Positions 9,385 through 20,083 of a stretch of DNA of 64,000 bases are shown piece after piece. The stretch lies in assembly GCA_948567375.1 (NCBI GenBank), contig OX419759.1, positions 1,341,303-1,405,302 of the forward strand, read 5' to 3'. The notes beneath the pieces are model-generated. The model did no database searches. It was not told where the DNA came from and worked only from the letters and a program-made list of their open reading frames with translations. The position numbers were made by a program, and so were the translations under genes. Every line of letters starts with the position of its first letter. The first letter of the stretch is position 1. This stretch comes from Lunularia cruciata (Eukaryota; Streptophyta; Marchantiopsida; Lunulariales; Lunulariaceae).

Positions 9385-10399
9385 ATTTTTCACCTTTTGC
9401 TCCACTATCATCAAATTGGACTAGAGGTTTACAGTCTTCCTTGATGGAGCAACAGTGTGAGCATATGTTGCATTCTCTCTTAGTCGACTCGTCCATTCCT
9501 TAGGCTACTAGAGTACATCTTTGCTCTTGCTCCGGCAAGGGTGCAGGCTCTTGGATCCTAGCTTGATTGTGCATTAGGGCATTCCAACTTGTGCCAACTA
9601 CTTTCTCTACAGCGATGAGGTTTTGTCTAGATTTGGTCCACCCATCTGCATCTTCATTACTCACTTGTGAGTGTGGTTCTACATTAGATGCAGCATTGGT
9701 CTACATGACACGGTGTCCTTTTGGAGGACAAAGGATAGCTACCTATGATGCCATTAGGGACATAGTGTTTGTTATGGCACAAGAGAGTGGAAAGAGCATT
9801 TGTATGCTTTGCAGATGTCATGATTAGGGCGGACTTATACTTGGTCCAAGATGATCAGGTGAGAGTAGTGGATGTTGTGGTTACAGCCCCGACACGAGAT
9901 ACAGTTTTGGAGGGAGTTTGATTACCTATCCCCCTGGATGGGCGGCAAGTGCAGCAGTAGGTTGCAAGGTCTCCAAGTATAGGGGCATGCAGCGAGGTCA
10001 CCCATTTGTTCCTCTAGCCTTGGAGTTATATGGAGCGATGGACACGGCATTTGACACATGTGTTAGGGAGTGCGCGAGAGCTTATCATGTTAGGCATCAG
10101 GGGTACCACTCTCACTCTCATACTTTGTTGCATATTTTAGACAGCGTATGTCCATTGCTCTATAGAGGGCAGTGGCTGGTGCAATCCATAGGAGAGCAAT
10201 CACATTAGGTGATGTTTCTTTGGATGCTCCAGTTGTGTGTAGACTGTACGACTTGCATAGCTCGGATATCTTAGGTGCGGTAGGGCAGATTTCTCATATA
10301 GACTCTGTTGGGGCTTAGCTCCATGTACCTTTTTTGTCTCTCCCTTGTACGGCTTGATGGGGTCTTCCCATCCTTTGGTTTTCCTATGTGGTCGCCTTC
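9385..10399 (+). pseudogene. Family N copy 1, C-terminal endonuclease region and 3' end (decayed)
   Basis: Encodes in broken frames the C-terminal part of the N protein. At 9567-9827 the zinc motif survives better than in N5: TCECGSTLDAALVYMTRCPF. The nuclease-like stretch follows (ADLYLVQDDQ around 9830, then VDVVVT) with frameshifts. The copy ends with the family tail: a GGGGCTTAGCTCC hairpin near 10310, TGTACGGCTTGATGGGG near 10350, and TGTGGTCGCC at 10387-10396. Beyond that is repeat R. Confidence 0.85.
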
Positions 10400-10538
10400 T
10401 CCTGCTCTATTACAACATGTCTAAGTCAAAGAAGAAGGTCCTTCAAGTTTGCTAGTGAGTTGCAGAATTGCACTTGCGATAATCAAGTATTATCAAGTAT
10501 GATGGTTTCTCACACCAGACGAGCAAGGAAAGCTAGAG

Positions 10539-11051
10539 TTAAATCTGTTTACGCTTCTGTTTTAAATCTGTTTCAAAAAAGTTTTTGTGTTCATGTTGTA
10601 CTTGGAATAGCTTCATCATTTTATTAGCATCTTCAATATTGTACATTAACCCCAGCCGCCGCATTTGAGCTAATGATTGGTGGGGAAAGTTTGTTTGAAT
10701 ACCTAGATTTTTTATAAACGTTCTTTTTTTAAGAACATCACCTTTCATAGGGGGCAAAAGGAATGATATACAATTACATAGCCTTGGTTGGATGACAATT
10801 GGAGCCCGTTCATACGATAATGCAGTCGATACAAGTTTATCAAGATATCTAACCAAACAAGACTTCTTCAAGCAATTTGCAAGATTTATCTTACGAGGCT
10901 TCTTCAAGCAATTTGCGAGAGGCATGTTCCTATTATTTGATATAGATGAAACAAGTGAGTTGTAGTGCAAGCATTTAATACACAATGTCTTCATACTCCT
11001 CACCGAAATAGGCTCAGTCTGCCTCTCATTTTTTATTTTTGCCAATGACAT
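10539..11051 (-). CDS. Unrecognised 170-aa open frame in repeat R
   Basis: Continuous minus-strand frame with ATG at 11051. The last 40 or so residues (MYNIEDANKMMKLFQVQHEH...) recur at the end of the 117-codon minus-strand frame at 28944-29297 in R copy 2, and in mutated form in R copy 3 near 50640. The middle has a small internal repeat, LANCLKKPRKIN then LANCLKKSCLV. The part between about 10680 and 11095 has no counterpart in R copy 2, so it may be a separate insertion that happens to stay in frame. I recognise no domain. It could be an eroded exon of a captured gene or a chance frame. Confidence 0.3.
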   Translation of the reverse strand: MSLAKIKNERQTEPISVRSMKTLCIKCLHYNSLVSSISNNRNMPLANCLKKPRKINLANCLKKSCLVRYLDKLVSTALSYERAPIVIQPRLCNCISFLLPPMKGDVLKKRTFIKNLGIQTNFPHQSLAQMRRLGLMYNIEDANKMMKLFQVQHEHKNFFETDLKQKRKQI

Positions 11052-11096
11052 TCATACGTGACAAAAAAGAACAATTGACTTGTGTAATGAGCACTC

Positions 11097-11192
11097 TTGT
11101 CAGACAAATGAAGGATGGTAAGACCCCATCAAGCAAAACAAGGGGGAGACAAAAGAGGTAACATGGGGCTAAGCCCCAATGAGGTTATAGAA
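11097..11192 (-). mobile_element. Short 5'-truncated family N tail
   Basis: Contains AAGGATGGTAAGACCCCATC, then GAGGTAACATGGGGCTAAGCCCC, the reverse complement of the N 3' end. The terminus nearest GCGACC is eroded. Confidence 0.7.
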
Positions 11193-11430
11193 GGATAACA
11201 TAAAATTAAAATAGTTGAAAATATATACAGTACGGCGCGGTGAAACTATAAATGTCTGTGCAGCCTTTTCTAGGCGCAGAACCTGTCCCATGAGCTCTAC
11301 TTCGTTGCATTCTCATTCAGAGCTATCCCCAGCAATATGCCTGCAAAAAGTAATTACAAAGAGAAAGGCCGTTGGGATGGGGTCATCTCCCGAGGAAGGT
11401 AGGACTTTCAAGGGTTACAAGGACTTTCGG

Positions 11431-11547
11431 GAAATAGGCGACCGTGTAGGAAAAAGGAAGGACGGGAAGACCCCATCAAGCCGTACAAGGGAGAGAAAAA
11501 AAGGGTAACATGGGGCTAAGCCCAAATAGAGTCTGTATGAGAAATCA
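11431..11547 (-). mobile_element. Short family N tail with 17-bp target duplication
   Basis: Flanked by GTTACAAGGACTTTCGG (11414-11430) and GTTACAAGGACTTCCGG (11548-11564), one mismatch in 17. The same R position is uninterrupted at about 29578-29597. The insert reads, in N orientation, from just 5' of the GGGCTTAGCCC hairpin to CGGTCGCCTATTTC. Confidence 0.9.
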
Positions 11548-11824
11548 GTTACAAGGACTTCCGGGGTTCATATAGTACAGCCACGTGGGGACTTAAGCAA
11601 GCATCTAGTGGGTATTTTCAACCTTTATTCGATCAAGGTGAACGCGTTAGAAACAAGAAAGAAGGCAAGACCCAGTCAAGTCCTACAAAAACCTATCTAG
11701 TGCACCTACATTATGATATTTTAATTATAAAATCATATCGTCATAGATATGGTTTTACATAAGAGGATTTATTGTCAACTTGACCATCCCACTCTCACAT
11801 CATCGACGATTCCATAACTCTGGA

Positions 11825-11902
11825 CAAAAGTGTGACCGCGTAGAAAACATGAAGGATTGGGAGACCCCCTCAAGCTTTCCAAGGGTGAGACAAAAGAGGT
11901 AA
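11825..11902 (-). mobile_element. Short family N tail with 9-bp target duplication
   Basis: AACTCTGGA (11816-11824) and AACTATGGA (11903-11911) flank it. The empty site is ATAACTCTGGATTAAGTAG at about 30140. The insert holds GTGACCGCGTAG and AAGGATTGGGAGACC, and stops before the GGGGCT hairpin. Confidence 0.78.
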
Positions 11903-11983
11903 AACTATGGATTAAGTAGGAGGATCCGTTTTTTGGCAGAAGAGGATAATCGTTTGGTGTTGGGATTGGAACTTTTGATCATC

Positions 11984-12948
11984 ATGGAAATTCTCATTTT
12001 ATGGTTATTGATAGACCAATTTTGGAGATTTAGGTAACATAGGTCGAGGAAAGATTTTTTTTTTCCCATAGAATATTGCGACGAGAAATAATCTATCCCC
12101 ACAAGCACATGTGTACCTTCTATGTTTTGTTTCACTATAGTCAGATTGGACTAGAGATTTACAATCTTCCTTGATGGAGCGATAGTGTAAGCATATGTTA
12201 CATGTTGTCTTAGTTGACTCATCCATTCCTCAAGCTAATGGAGCACATCTTCACTCTTGCTCCGACAAGGATGCAAGCTCTTAGATCCTAGTTCAACTGT
12301 GCATTAGGATATTCTGACTTGTACCAACTATTTTCTCTATAGCAATGATTTTTTGCCTAGGTTTGGTCCACCTATCTACATCTTCATGATTCCCTTGTGA
12401 GTGTTGGTTCTACACTAGATGCAGTAGTGGTCCATATGGCTCGATGTCCTTTTGGAGGATAGAGGATAGCTACCCATGATGCTATTAAGGACAGAGTGTT
12501 TTCTATGGCATAGGATAGTGGATACTTGGCTTGGATGGAGCATTTGTATGCTTTGTAGATGACACATGTCAAGGTAAACTTGTACTTGGTCCGAAATGAT
12601 TAGGTGACAGTAGCAAATGTTGTGGTTACAACTACGCGTGATACAATTTTAGAGGGAGTGATTACCCATCCCCTTGGATGGGAAGCGAGTGCAGCAGCAG
12701 CTAGGAAGGTCTCCAAGTATAGGGGTATGCAACGGGTCACCTCTTTGTTCCTCCAGCCTTATGTGTATCAGTTATATGGAGCAATGGACATAATGTTTGA
12801 CACATTTGTCAAGGAAGGCACGAGAGCTCATCACATTAGGCGCCAAGGTGTACCACTCTCACTCTCATACTTTGTAGCATATTTTAGGCAACATGTGTCC
12901 ATTGCTCTATAGAGGGCAATGGCTAGTGCAATCCATATGAGAGCAATT
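11984..12948 (+). pseudogene. Family N copy 2, 3' coding part (decayed)
   Basis: Matches N5 from about 49050 to 50003. It keeps the zinc-like region in mutated form (GTTCTACACTAGATGCAG) and the HPLGWEASAAAARKVSKYRG segment, with many stops. A G element (D) interrupts it at GAGAGCAATT; it resumes at 18059. Confidence 0.82.
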
Positions 12949-13313
12949 TGTAACAATATGGAGTTTAATGAGGAAGTTAGTCAAAGTTAACAAAGTAATG
13001 AATAAGCCAAATTAGCCTAGAATATTCTAGAAATATCTAGGAAGCTTCTTGGGAAGCTTTCTACTAGCTTAACTTGCATCCCAAGTAGATAGTTTCTAGA
13101 AAGAAGCTTCTTGAGAAGCTTCACAGTTAACTTGGCTTGCACTCCAAGAAAGCGGCTCAAGGAAGCTTCTTGAGAAGCTTATCAAGGGCCTTGTATGCTC
13201 CCTACAAATAGAAGAGCCAAAGCTCATGTTAAGATTCAAAGTTTTCACTCATTCAAGTGTCCCAATGTGAGATTCCATTCTCCTATTTTTCTCCTCAATC
13301 TTGGTCTTTTACA
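12949..13313 (+). repeat. 5' LTR of element D
   Basis: About 365 bp; shorter than the A and B LTRs because it has two palindrome modules instead of three. Begins TGTAACAATATGG and ends GGTCTTTTACA. It shares AACAAAGTAATGAATAAGCC with the LTRs at 17719 and 24887, a separate subfamily. Confidence 0.9.
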
Positions 13314-13326
13314 TTGGTATCAAAGC
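13314..13326 (+). promoter_or_regulatory. Primer binding site of element D
   Basis: TTGGTATCAAAGC directly after the LTR, one base from the initiator-Met tRNA complement. Confidence 0.8.
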
Positions 13327-13581
13327 GTGAATGGGATGGATGGAAATTATAGACCACCAAATCCACTTTCCCAAACCATTGAGATTTTTGTGTCCAAGTA
13401 CTACCTAAGCATCATTTCACACAATTCATCATCTCATGATTTGGACATTATTTTTTGCATATGATTACCTTGTTTGAGGAACCCTTGGTGTTTCTGATTG
13501 TAACTTATGGAGAATGGTTGACTTGTTGCATCTATGTGTTAATAAATTAGATAAATTCGGGTTAGTGTGATAGCATAGAAG

Positions 13582-15830
13582 CCATGGCAGCAATGCTCGA
13601 AGTTATCATTGCTATTCAATAACAAATCAAGCACCTTACTCGATTGTTGGATGAGTGAGACCGTCATAGACAAGAGCAGGTACAGAGAGCACCAGTATGA
13701 GAAGGAGAAGCACTATAACAATATGGAGTTAAGCGACAAAGTTAGTTGAGTTTACGAAGTAGAGAATAAAACAAAATAGCCTAGAATATTATAGAAGCAT
13801 CTAAGAAGCTTCTTTGGAAGCTTCCCAACTAGTTAACTTGCGCCCTAAGCAGGTAGCTTCTAGAAGTTTCTAACTAGCTTAGCTTGCACGCCAAGTAGGC
13901 GGCTTCTAGAAGGAAGCTTCTTGAGAAGCTTCCTGGTTAACTTGGCTTGCATTCCAAGAAAGCGGCTCAAGGAAGCTTCTTGAGAAGCTTCAAGGGTCTT
14001 GTATGCTACCTATAAATACCAAAACTGAAGTTCATGCTAAGCATTCGGAGTTTTCCCTCATTCAAGTGTCCCAATGTGAGTTTCCATTCTTCTATTTCTC
14101 TCATCGGTTTCGGTCTTTTACAAGTAAGAATACGATTTCCAAACCCTAAGGTATTTGAAGGCAAGAACCTTCTTGGTGCAGTGGAAAATTTTGTGTTTAA
14201 TTGTGAATGTTACTTTGAAGTAACAAACCTTCAAGATGAATGGAGAGAAATTCTATTGGCCTCAATTCAATTGGATGGAGTGGCTAAATTATGGTGGCAA
14301 TTCATAGTGGAATGAGCTAAGCGGCAGTTTGTCATGCCAATTTTGACATGGGCAGAATTCAAGAGTGCAATAATTGGGCTATTCCAAGCTATAAATGCCA
14401 CACGGGCCGCACAAGATAAGTGGGCAAAATTGAAATAAATTGGCTCGGTGAGAAGCTATATTCCAAAACATCATTGTGCAATTTTTGGATATACTACATG
14501 GAGAAACTCTAGATCACTTTGTGAGAGGCTTGAAGTCCCGCACCAAACTAGAAGTGACTATGTGTGAGCCCAAAGACTTGGAGGAAGCCATGAAGGTGGC
14601 TGAATCCTTTGATTCCTTAGTTGTGACAACTTGGTCTCCACATTGGCCTTCCTTGACCCACCCACACACTAAACACGGGTGGAGAGCCAATACCAATGGA
14701 GATTGATGCTATCCAATGAAGACCACTTGGCACAATAGATCATGAAAGATTACAACAAAATGGTGGATGTCTCTATTGTTGCTAAATCTGACACCGCATT
14801 GCAAAGTGTCCACTCAAGAATGAGCAACCTTGACAAGTTGCCATAATGGAAATTGTGGAGCGGAATGAACAAGGAAATGAGAATCCCAATAGGAGATTTT
14901 GAGCCGCCTGCTGGGAGCTTGATTAGTTCCAATGGGATTGAAGGCTCGACCTATACAAGTTTGCTTCACTTGCAAGGTACAATATCTAATTGCGGTTGTA
15001 GGATTTTGGTTGATTTTGGAAGTTTAGAGAATTGCATGTGTATGCAAGTGGCAAAAGAAGTGGGTATTCCTATCAAGCCAGTAATTGGAAGTAGATTGAT
15101 GCTGGTAGATGGTAGAAAGGGTTCTGCATTCCGCAGCTCACATCTTGTTACCTTCAAGATTGGGAAGGAGTATTTGGAGTCTATGAAGTTTGTAGTGGCA
15201 CCTCTACATTACAATGTCATTCTAAGACTACCTTGGCTTGAACATCATAAGGTTCAATTTGATTGGACCAGATGATAAATTCAAGTACAACACCAAGGTA
15301 TGAATTTCCGACTAGGTTGTCTGGCACCTCTAAGTAAGACACCTAAGAATAGTCAATCACAAGATGTGAAGTTTGTCAAGAAGGTAGCCATAGAGCAAGC
15401 CTTGAAAAGAGATGAGTCCCAACATGGGAAGTTTGCTAGGCAAGCAACCATGGAACAAGCTTTGAAGAGAGATGAGTCCCTAGATGAGAAGTTTGTTAGT
15501 GAAGCAACCATAGGGCAAGTTTTGGAGGAAGATAAGTCTATTTTCACGGTTTGGATCAAGCTGATTGCACAAGGACAATCTGAAGAGGGTCAAGAGCCTC
15601 ATCAAGCAATGGTTGATTAGATAATTCAAGAGTTTGTGGAATTGTTTTTGGATGATCTGCCAAAAGGATTACCCTTTGATTGTGGTATGCACTTCAAGAT
15701 TGAGTTATTGCAAGGGAGTACTCTAGTGAGTAAACCAATCTATTGACTCTCACCCAAGGAGTTGGAAGAGTTACAAGCAACACTTACAAAAATTTTGGAG
15801 ATTTCATATGACATAGTACCTCTTCTTGGG
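13582..15830 (+). pseudogene. Element D gag and protease remnant
   Basis: ATGGCAGCAATGCTC at 13582 begins gag, soon broken by a stop in IQ*QIKHL and by a solo LTR (13714-14122). Gag resumes as VFEGKNLLGAVENFVFNCEC and runs to about 14750; the zinc knuckle is frameshifted. The protease region at 14853-15275 has GCRILVDFGSLENC, where the active site D-S/T-G has become D-F-G, and ends LRLPWLEHHKVQFD. The linker at 15353-15545 has three clear repeats of about 20 residues (KF[VA]...A[IT][EM]QALKRDES). Confidence 0.88.
13714..14122 (+). repeat. Solo LTR of family G inside element D gag
   Basis: TATAACAATATGG...CTTTTACA, a complete LTR with no internal region. Gag homology stops at its left edge and continues at its right edge. 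Flanks AGCAC / AGTAA share only part of a 5-bp duplication, so it has eroded. Confidence 0.85.
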
Positions 15831-15837
15831 AGGCACC

Positions 15838-17700
15838 GGTACTATTAATTTTGAAGAAGGATGGAGGACTTTGTTTCTATATTGATTACCATGGGCTCAA
15901 TAGGCAAATAGTGAAGAATATATATCCTTTGTCTTGTATTGATGACTTGCTTGATCAATTGTGTAGAGCACAATACTTGTCCAAGTTGGAGCTTCAAAAT
16001 GGCTATTGGTAAATCCCCATTGATAGGAAAGATGTCCCAAAGACTACCTTTAACCCAAGGTATGGTCATTTTGAGTGGAGAGTTTTACCTCTTGGGCTCA
16101 CTAATACTCCAATAGTCTTCATAGATCAGATGCATCAGGTGTTGGATGGACTATTGGATAGGTACATGGTGGTGTTCTTGGATGGTATCTTAATCTATAA
16201 TAAGACAAGCAAAACATGTGAATCACATGCAAGAAGTGCTAAGAAAACTATGATAATGGAAATTTTACTACAAGAAGTCAAAGTGTGCCTTTTGGTAGAA
16301 TGAAGTTACCTTCTTGGGGTCACAAGATCTCATCGGAGGGGATCAAGATGGAAGAGGAGAAAATCAAGGCCATTATTGATTGGCCTACTCCAAAGGATGC
16401 TATAGAAGTATGAGCATTTAATAGATTGGCTTGTTTTTACCTATAGTTCATACACTTTTATGCTCATGTGGTTGCACCATTGACTGACCTCTTTGGGAAG
16501 AACTCAAGCTTTCAATGGACCACCAAGCACAAAGAAACATTCCAGAAGTTGAAACATATGGTGTCTTCAAAACCCATTCTTCAACCATATGATCCTCAGC
16601 TACCTTGTGTAGTTGATTTTGATGCTTCTAACTTTGCACTTGGAGCCGTGTTGTAGCAAAAACTCCAAGATGGATTGCATCCCATTGCGTCTGTGTCTTG
16701 CCGACTAAATACAACCAAAATAAATTGCTTTGCTCAAGATCAGACACAACTTGCAATGGTATATGCCACCAAGGTATGGAGACATTACCTCTTGGGAAAG
16801 CAAGTGATCATGCAAATTGATCAGAAACCATTATTGCATACCTTACACTTGGAACACATGAACAGTTGACATCATCAATGGGAGGAGCAACTCCAATTAT
16901 TTGACATCAAACTTGAGTATAAATCAGATCAGTTCCATGTCATCCTTGATGCCCTATCATGATGTCCTGATTTGAAGTCTCTTCCTCTCATCACGGTGAC
17001 AATTACAATGGTGTCAAGTGACTCCAAAGTCCAAAATGGGTTTTGGTCAACTCTACAGCAAGATCCCTTCTTCTAGATAGTACATGGTTGTCTTGCAACA
17101 TGCGACAAGGAGTACAACACCTTCTCCTTCAAATAAGGCCTTCTATTTCATGAAGGCCGGATCTGTGTTCCAGCCAAAGGTGATCTCTAATTTGTGCGCC
17201 TTCAAGAAGCCCATGATTTATCAATTGTTGGTCACATGGGTGTGGACAAGACTTTGGGTACCATTCAATGCCAATGATGGTGGCCCAACATGGCACAAGA
17301 TGTTCAGGAGTTTGTCCAATCGTGTGAGAGCTGTCAACACAACAAGGCCAATAACCAACAACCAAGTGAACTCATTCAACCACTCCCCATTCCAGCTACT
17401 CATTGGAAACATATGAGCCTAGATCTCATCAAATCCTTACCCAAGACAAAGCAAGGTCACACAAGCATTGTGGTGTTTATGGATAAGCTTAGTAAGCAAA
17501 TCTATTTGGCACCAACCATTAATATTATGGATGCTCCAACCCTGGCGTAGATCTACTTTGACAATGTATTCAAGCATCATGGGATGCTGCATGTACTCAT
17601 CTTTGATTGTGATCCTCGTGTCATTGGAAATTTTTGGCAAGCACTCTTCCAAATACTCGGTACCAAACTTGTTTTGTCCACAGCCTATCATCCTCGTTAG
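15838..17700 (+). pseudogene. Element D RT, RNase H and integrase remnant
   Basis: RT runs from LKKDGGLCFYIDYHGLNRQ to VVFLDGILIYN near 16170; the catalytic FLDD pair reads FLDG, so it is inactive. RNase H follows near 16600 (VVDFDASNFALGAVL). The integrase zinc region is near 17200 and SLDLIKSLPKTKQGH near 17415. At least a dozen stops interrupt it. Homology ends near 17700 (AYHPR*), 19 bp before LTR sequence resumes, so the chromodomain has been deleted. Confidence 0.85.
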
Positions 17701-17718
17701 TCAAGTTTGTCCACAGCC

Positions 17719-18058
17719 AAGTTAGTCAAGCTTAACAAAGTAATGAATAAGCTTAATTAGCCTAGAATATACTAGAAGTACCTAGGAAGCTTCTTGGGAA
17801 GCTTCCCACTAGCTTAGCTTGCTTCCCAAATAGGTAGTTTCTAGAAGGAAGCTGTTTGAGAAGCTTCCCATTTAATTTGGCTTGCATTGCAAAAAAGCGG
17901 GTCAAGGAAGCTTCTTGAGAAGCTTCTCAAGGGCCTTGTATGCTCCTTATAAATACAAGAAACAAAGCTCATGCTAGGATTCAAAGTTTTTCCTCATTCA
18001 AGTGTCCCATTGCGAGCTTCCATTCTCCTATTTCTCTCCTCGGTCTTGGTCTTTTAAA
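17719..18058 (+). repeat. 3' LTR of element D (5' end missing)
   Basis: Starts inside the LTR at AAGTTAGTCAAGC and ends CTTTTAAA (CTTTTACA mutated). A duplicated CAAGTTTGTCCACAGCC-like stretch at the junction points to a deletion through the LTR start. Confidence 0.85.
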
Positions 18059-18258
18059 CAATCACACTAGGTGATGCTTCTTTGGATGCTCCAGTTGGTT
18101 GTAGACCGTACTACTTTCATAGCTTGGATATCTTAGGTGCATTAGGGCAGATTTCTCATATAGACGGCTAATTGGCTTAGCCTCATTTTATTTTGTCTCT
18201 CCTTTGTGTTGCTTGATGTGTTCTTCCCATCCTTTGTGTTTCTACGCGCTTGCACTTC
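18059..18258 (+). mobile_element. Family N copy 2, 3' end
   Basis: CAATCACACTAGGTGATGCTTC continues copy 2 after element D. It runs through ATTTCTCATATAGAC, a degraded hairpin (GGCTTAGCC), TTGCTTGATGTGTTCTTCCC and TACGCGCTTGCAC. A near copy is at 25262-25460. Confidence 0.82.
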
Positions 18259-20083
18259 TCCCAAAAGAAGGAAGAAATATCAAATTTTTAAGAATTTGCA
18301 ATATCCAATAAATTCAACTTGAGGATTATACGGACAAAAATTCAAGAAATCTCCTATACAAATCCTCAAGAAAATATATGTTACATCTATTAGAAAAAAT
18401 TTTGGTATAATTGTTCCTTATTGCACATCCAAGTCTGGGGAACCAAGTTGACTTGGGTCACATTCAGACCCCCTACTTGTAAAACCAACCCAAGTCAAAG
18501 CACTACTTACAAGTGAGTAGATGGGTGGACTAAACCTAAGAGAAGTTTTATAGTTATAGAGAAAGTAAATGGTACGAGTCAAAACACCCTAGTGCAAGGT
18601 AGAGCTAGAATTCTAAAGCCTACACCTTTACCACATTGGATTTGAACCACCAACACAAAGAAGTCATGTGAGCATTTTATGTCTTTGAGAAACAATAGAA
18701 TGGTGGGAACACACAATGTGCCTAGCTGTGGAGATTGCAGATAAGAGGCCGTCGGTAAACCTATAACTTCTTGTGTGAACACATGTGTCACCTGACAGTC
18801 GGAACCCTCCACTCTTGTAACTAGTATTCTTGCTATCGGGTAGAGTAGTGATGGGCAACCTAACCTGTCATCACAATATGCACTCCTGGTCTGTTGTTCA
18901 TCATTCCAACATTACCAAGGAGAAATACACAGCACTCCTAGAAGTAAAGAACCTAAGCGCAACACCCATACACCAATCCAAACCAACTGGGCGAACAAAC
19001 AAGCATGCAAGCACAAAGAGGATCCAATCACAGGAATGCGGCAATAACTCTCTGTGCTTTTTGGTCAAAAAAGAGCTTCAGAGCCTCCATGCTCTGTCAT
19101 CAAGCTAATTCTAACCTGAACTCCAAGTCTCCTCCAAGTAGTACTTCAGATCTCAACAAATTCACTCTCCATGTGTGGATTTCTTATGTCTTCTTGATGG
19201 GGAAAACTTTGCATAACTCATATGAACATAACTCTTTCTGTATAGTTTGGGTTCAAGTTTTCTACAATCAAATGGAAAGCCTCTAAGATAAGCTTTCCAA
19301 TGATATAAAATAGACTTCAATCAGATCACTACAACTCCTCTGACAAGCTCTCTAAGTTGGCCAAGTTTTTGGAACTCTCACCCTAATTTCGAAATCCCCT
19401 TTTTAGGGTTTTGCCCCTGGTTCTTGTCAACTTTCCCTTGATTTCTAAATCAAATGTACACTTGATCCTCAAAAAACACTTTGGAAATCTAAACTCTCAA
19501 TCATAGTCACAAAAATGAGAGAATTGACTTTCAATTAGGATTGAAGAAAGAAATGCTTCTCCGAGCTTATGATAGTCTTTTTAGTAAAACTTGTTGCATC
19601 AGATCTCAATCTGATGAGCCCAGAGCCAACCAAACTTTCCAAAGTAGTTGGTTGTGCTCTTTGTTAACACTCTGTAAAGTTTGATGTCCTAATCCAACCC
19701 CAATCCCTAGATATGGATCAATTCCTAAGTTGGGCTAACTTGTGAGCTCTACAGACCCAGGTATACTTGATCCAAGACCCTAAATTCTCTATTTGAAGAA
19801 TTGACATAAAACCTTCACACAAAGGTTCACACCATAACAAAAAACAAGAACTTAAATTTTCATAAGGTATCTCAAGCCACAACTTGAGGAGTGACCAAAA
19901 TTCCAAACCTGATCACTAGCTCTTTTCCATCAACTTACACCTCAAGAGCTTCAACTTCAATCAACCATATCTGATTTGACATTGATCCAAAACTGAAATT
20001 TCTTGTACTCAATACTGTAAGCACTTTGTCTTCTCTCCAATCCCACTCACAAATAGTAAAAATTTCTCAAAAAGCTCCCCCAA
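18259..20083. repeat. Unclassified repeat, left copy of a direct duplication
   Basis: Matches 25460-27307 almost base for base, offset about 7.2 kb, together with the adjoining N tail and LTR. Short plus-strand frames (18830-19108, 19005-19286) occur in both copies with few changes, but they overlap in different frames and resemble no family I know, so I do not call them genes. The first 50 bp (AGAAATATCAAATTTTTAAG) also occurs inverted near 45970-46000, so this is probably the continuation of repeat R. Similarity ends at CTCAAAAAGCTCCC / CTCAAGAAGCTCCC. Confidence 0.75.

Larger units (their letters stand above)
10400..11983 (+). repeat. Dispersed repeat R, copy 1
   Basis: Aligns by eye with 28815-30240 (same strand) and with the reverse complement of 45957-46309 plus 50207-50830. 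Shared landmarks are CACACCAGACGAGCAAGGAAAGC, GTTCATGTTGTACTTGG, the CAGCCGCCGCAT segment, GAAACTATAAATGTCTGTGCAGCC and TTATTGTCAACT. It carries family N tails at 11097-11192, 11431-11547 and 11825-11902. Its own nature (old LTR, decayed gene or other) is not clear. N copy 2 interrupts it at 11984 and related sequence resumes at 18259. Confidence 0.75.
12949..18058 (+). mobile_element. Family G element D (old, heavily mutated)
   Basis: 5' LTR at 12949-13313, primer site at 13314, gag to integrase at 13582-17700, and a 3' LTR lacking its first bases (17719-18058). Target duplication CAATT (12944-12948) / CAATC (18059-18063). Many stops and a solo LTR in gag show it is older than A and B. Most of the integrase C-terminus and the chromodomain are missing before the 3' LTR. 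Confidence 0.9.

Noticed and set aside
11431-11547. Short N tails as MITEs (because of the internal palindrome)
   Set aside because: No terminal inverted repeats; variable-length target duplications and a common 3' end fit retrotransposition of N.
18600-18680. tRNA-like phrase near GGATTTGAACCACCAACAC
   Set aside because: No acceptor stem, D arm or anticodon arm can be built around it; only a chance T-arm-like string.
18830-19286. Two overlapping frames conserved at 26056-26512
   Set aside because: Conserved because the whole DNA block is duplicated; they overlap in two frames and show no protein-like pattern.
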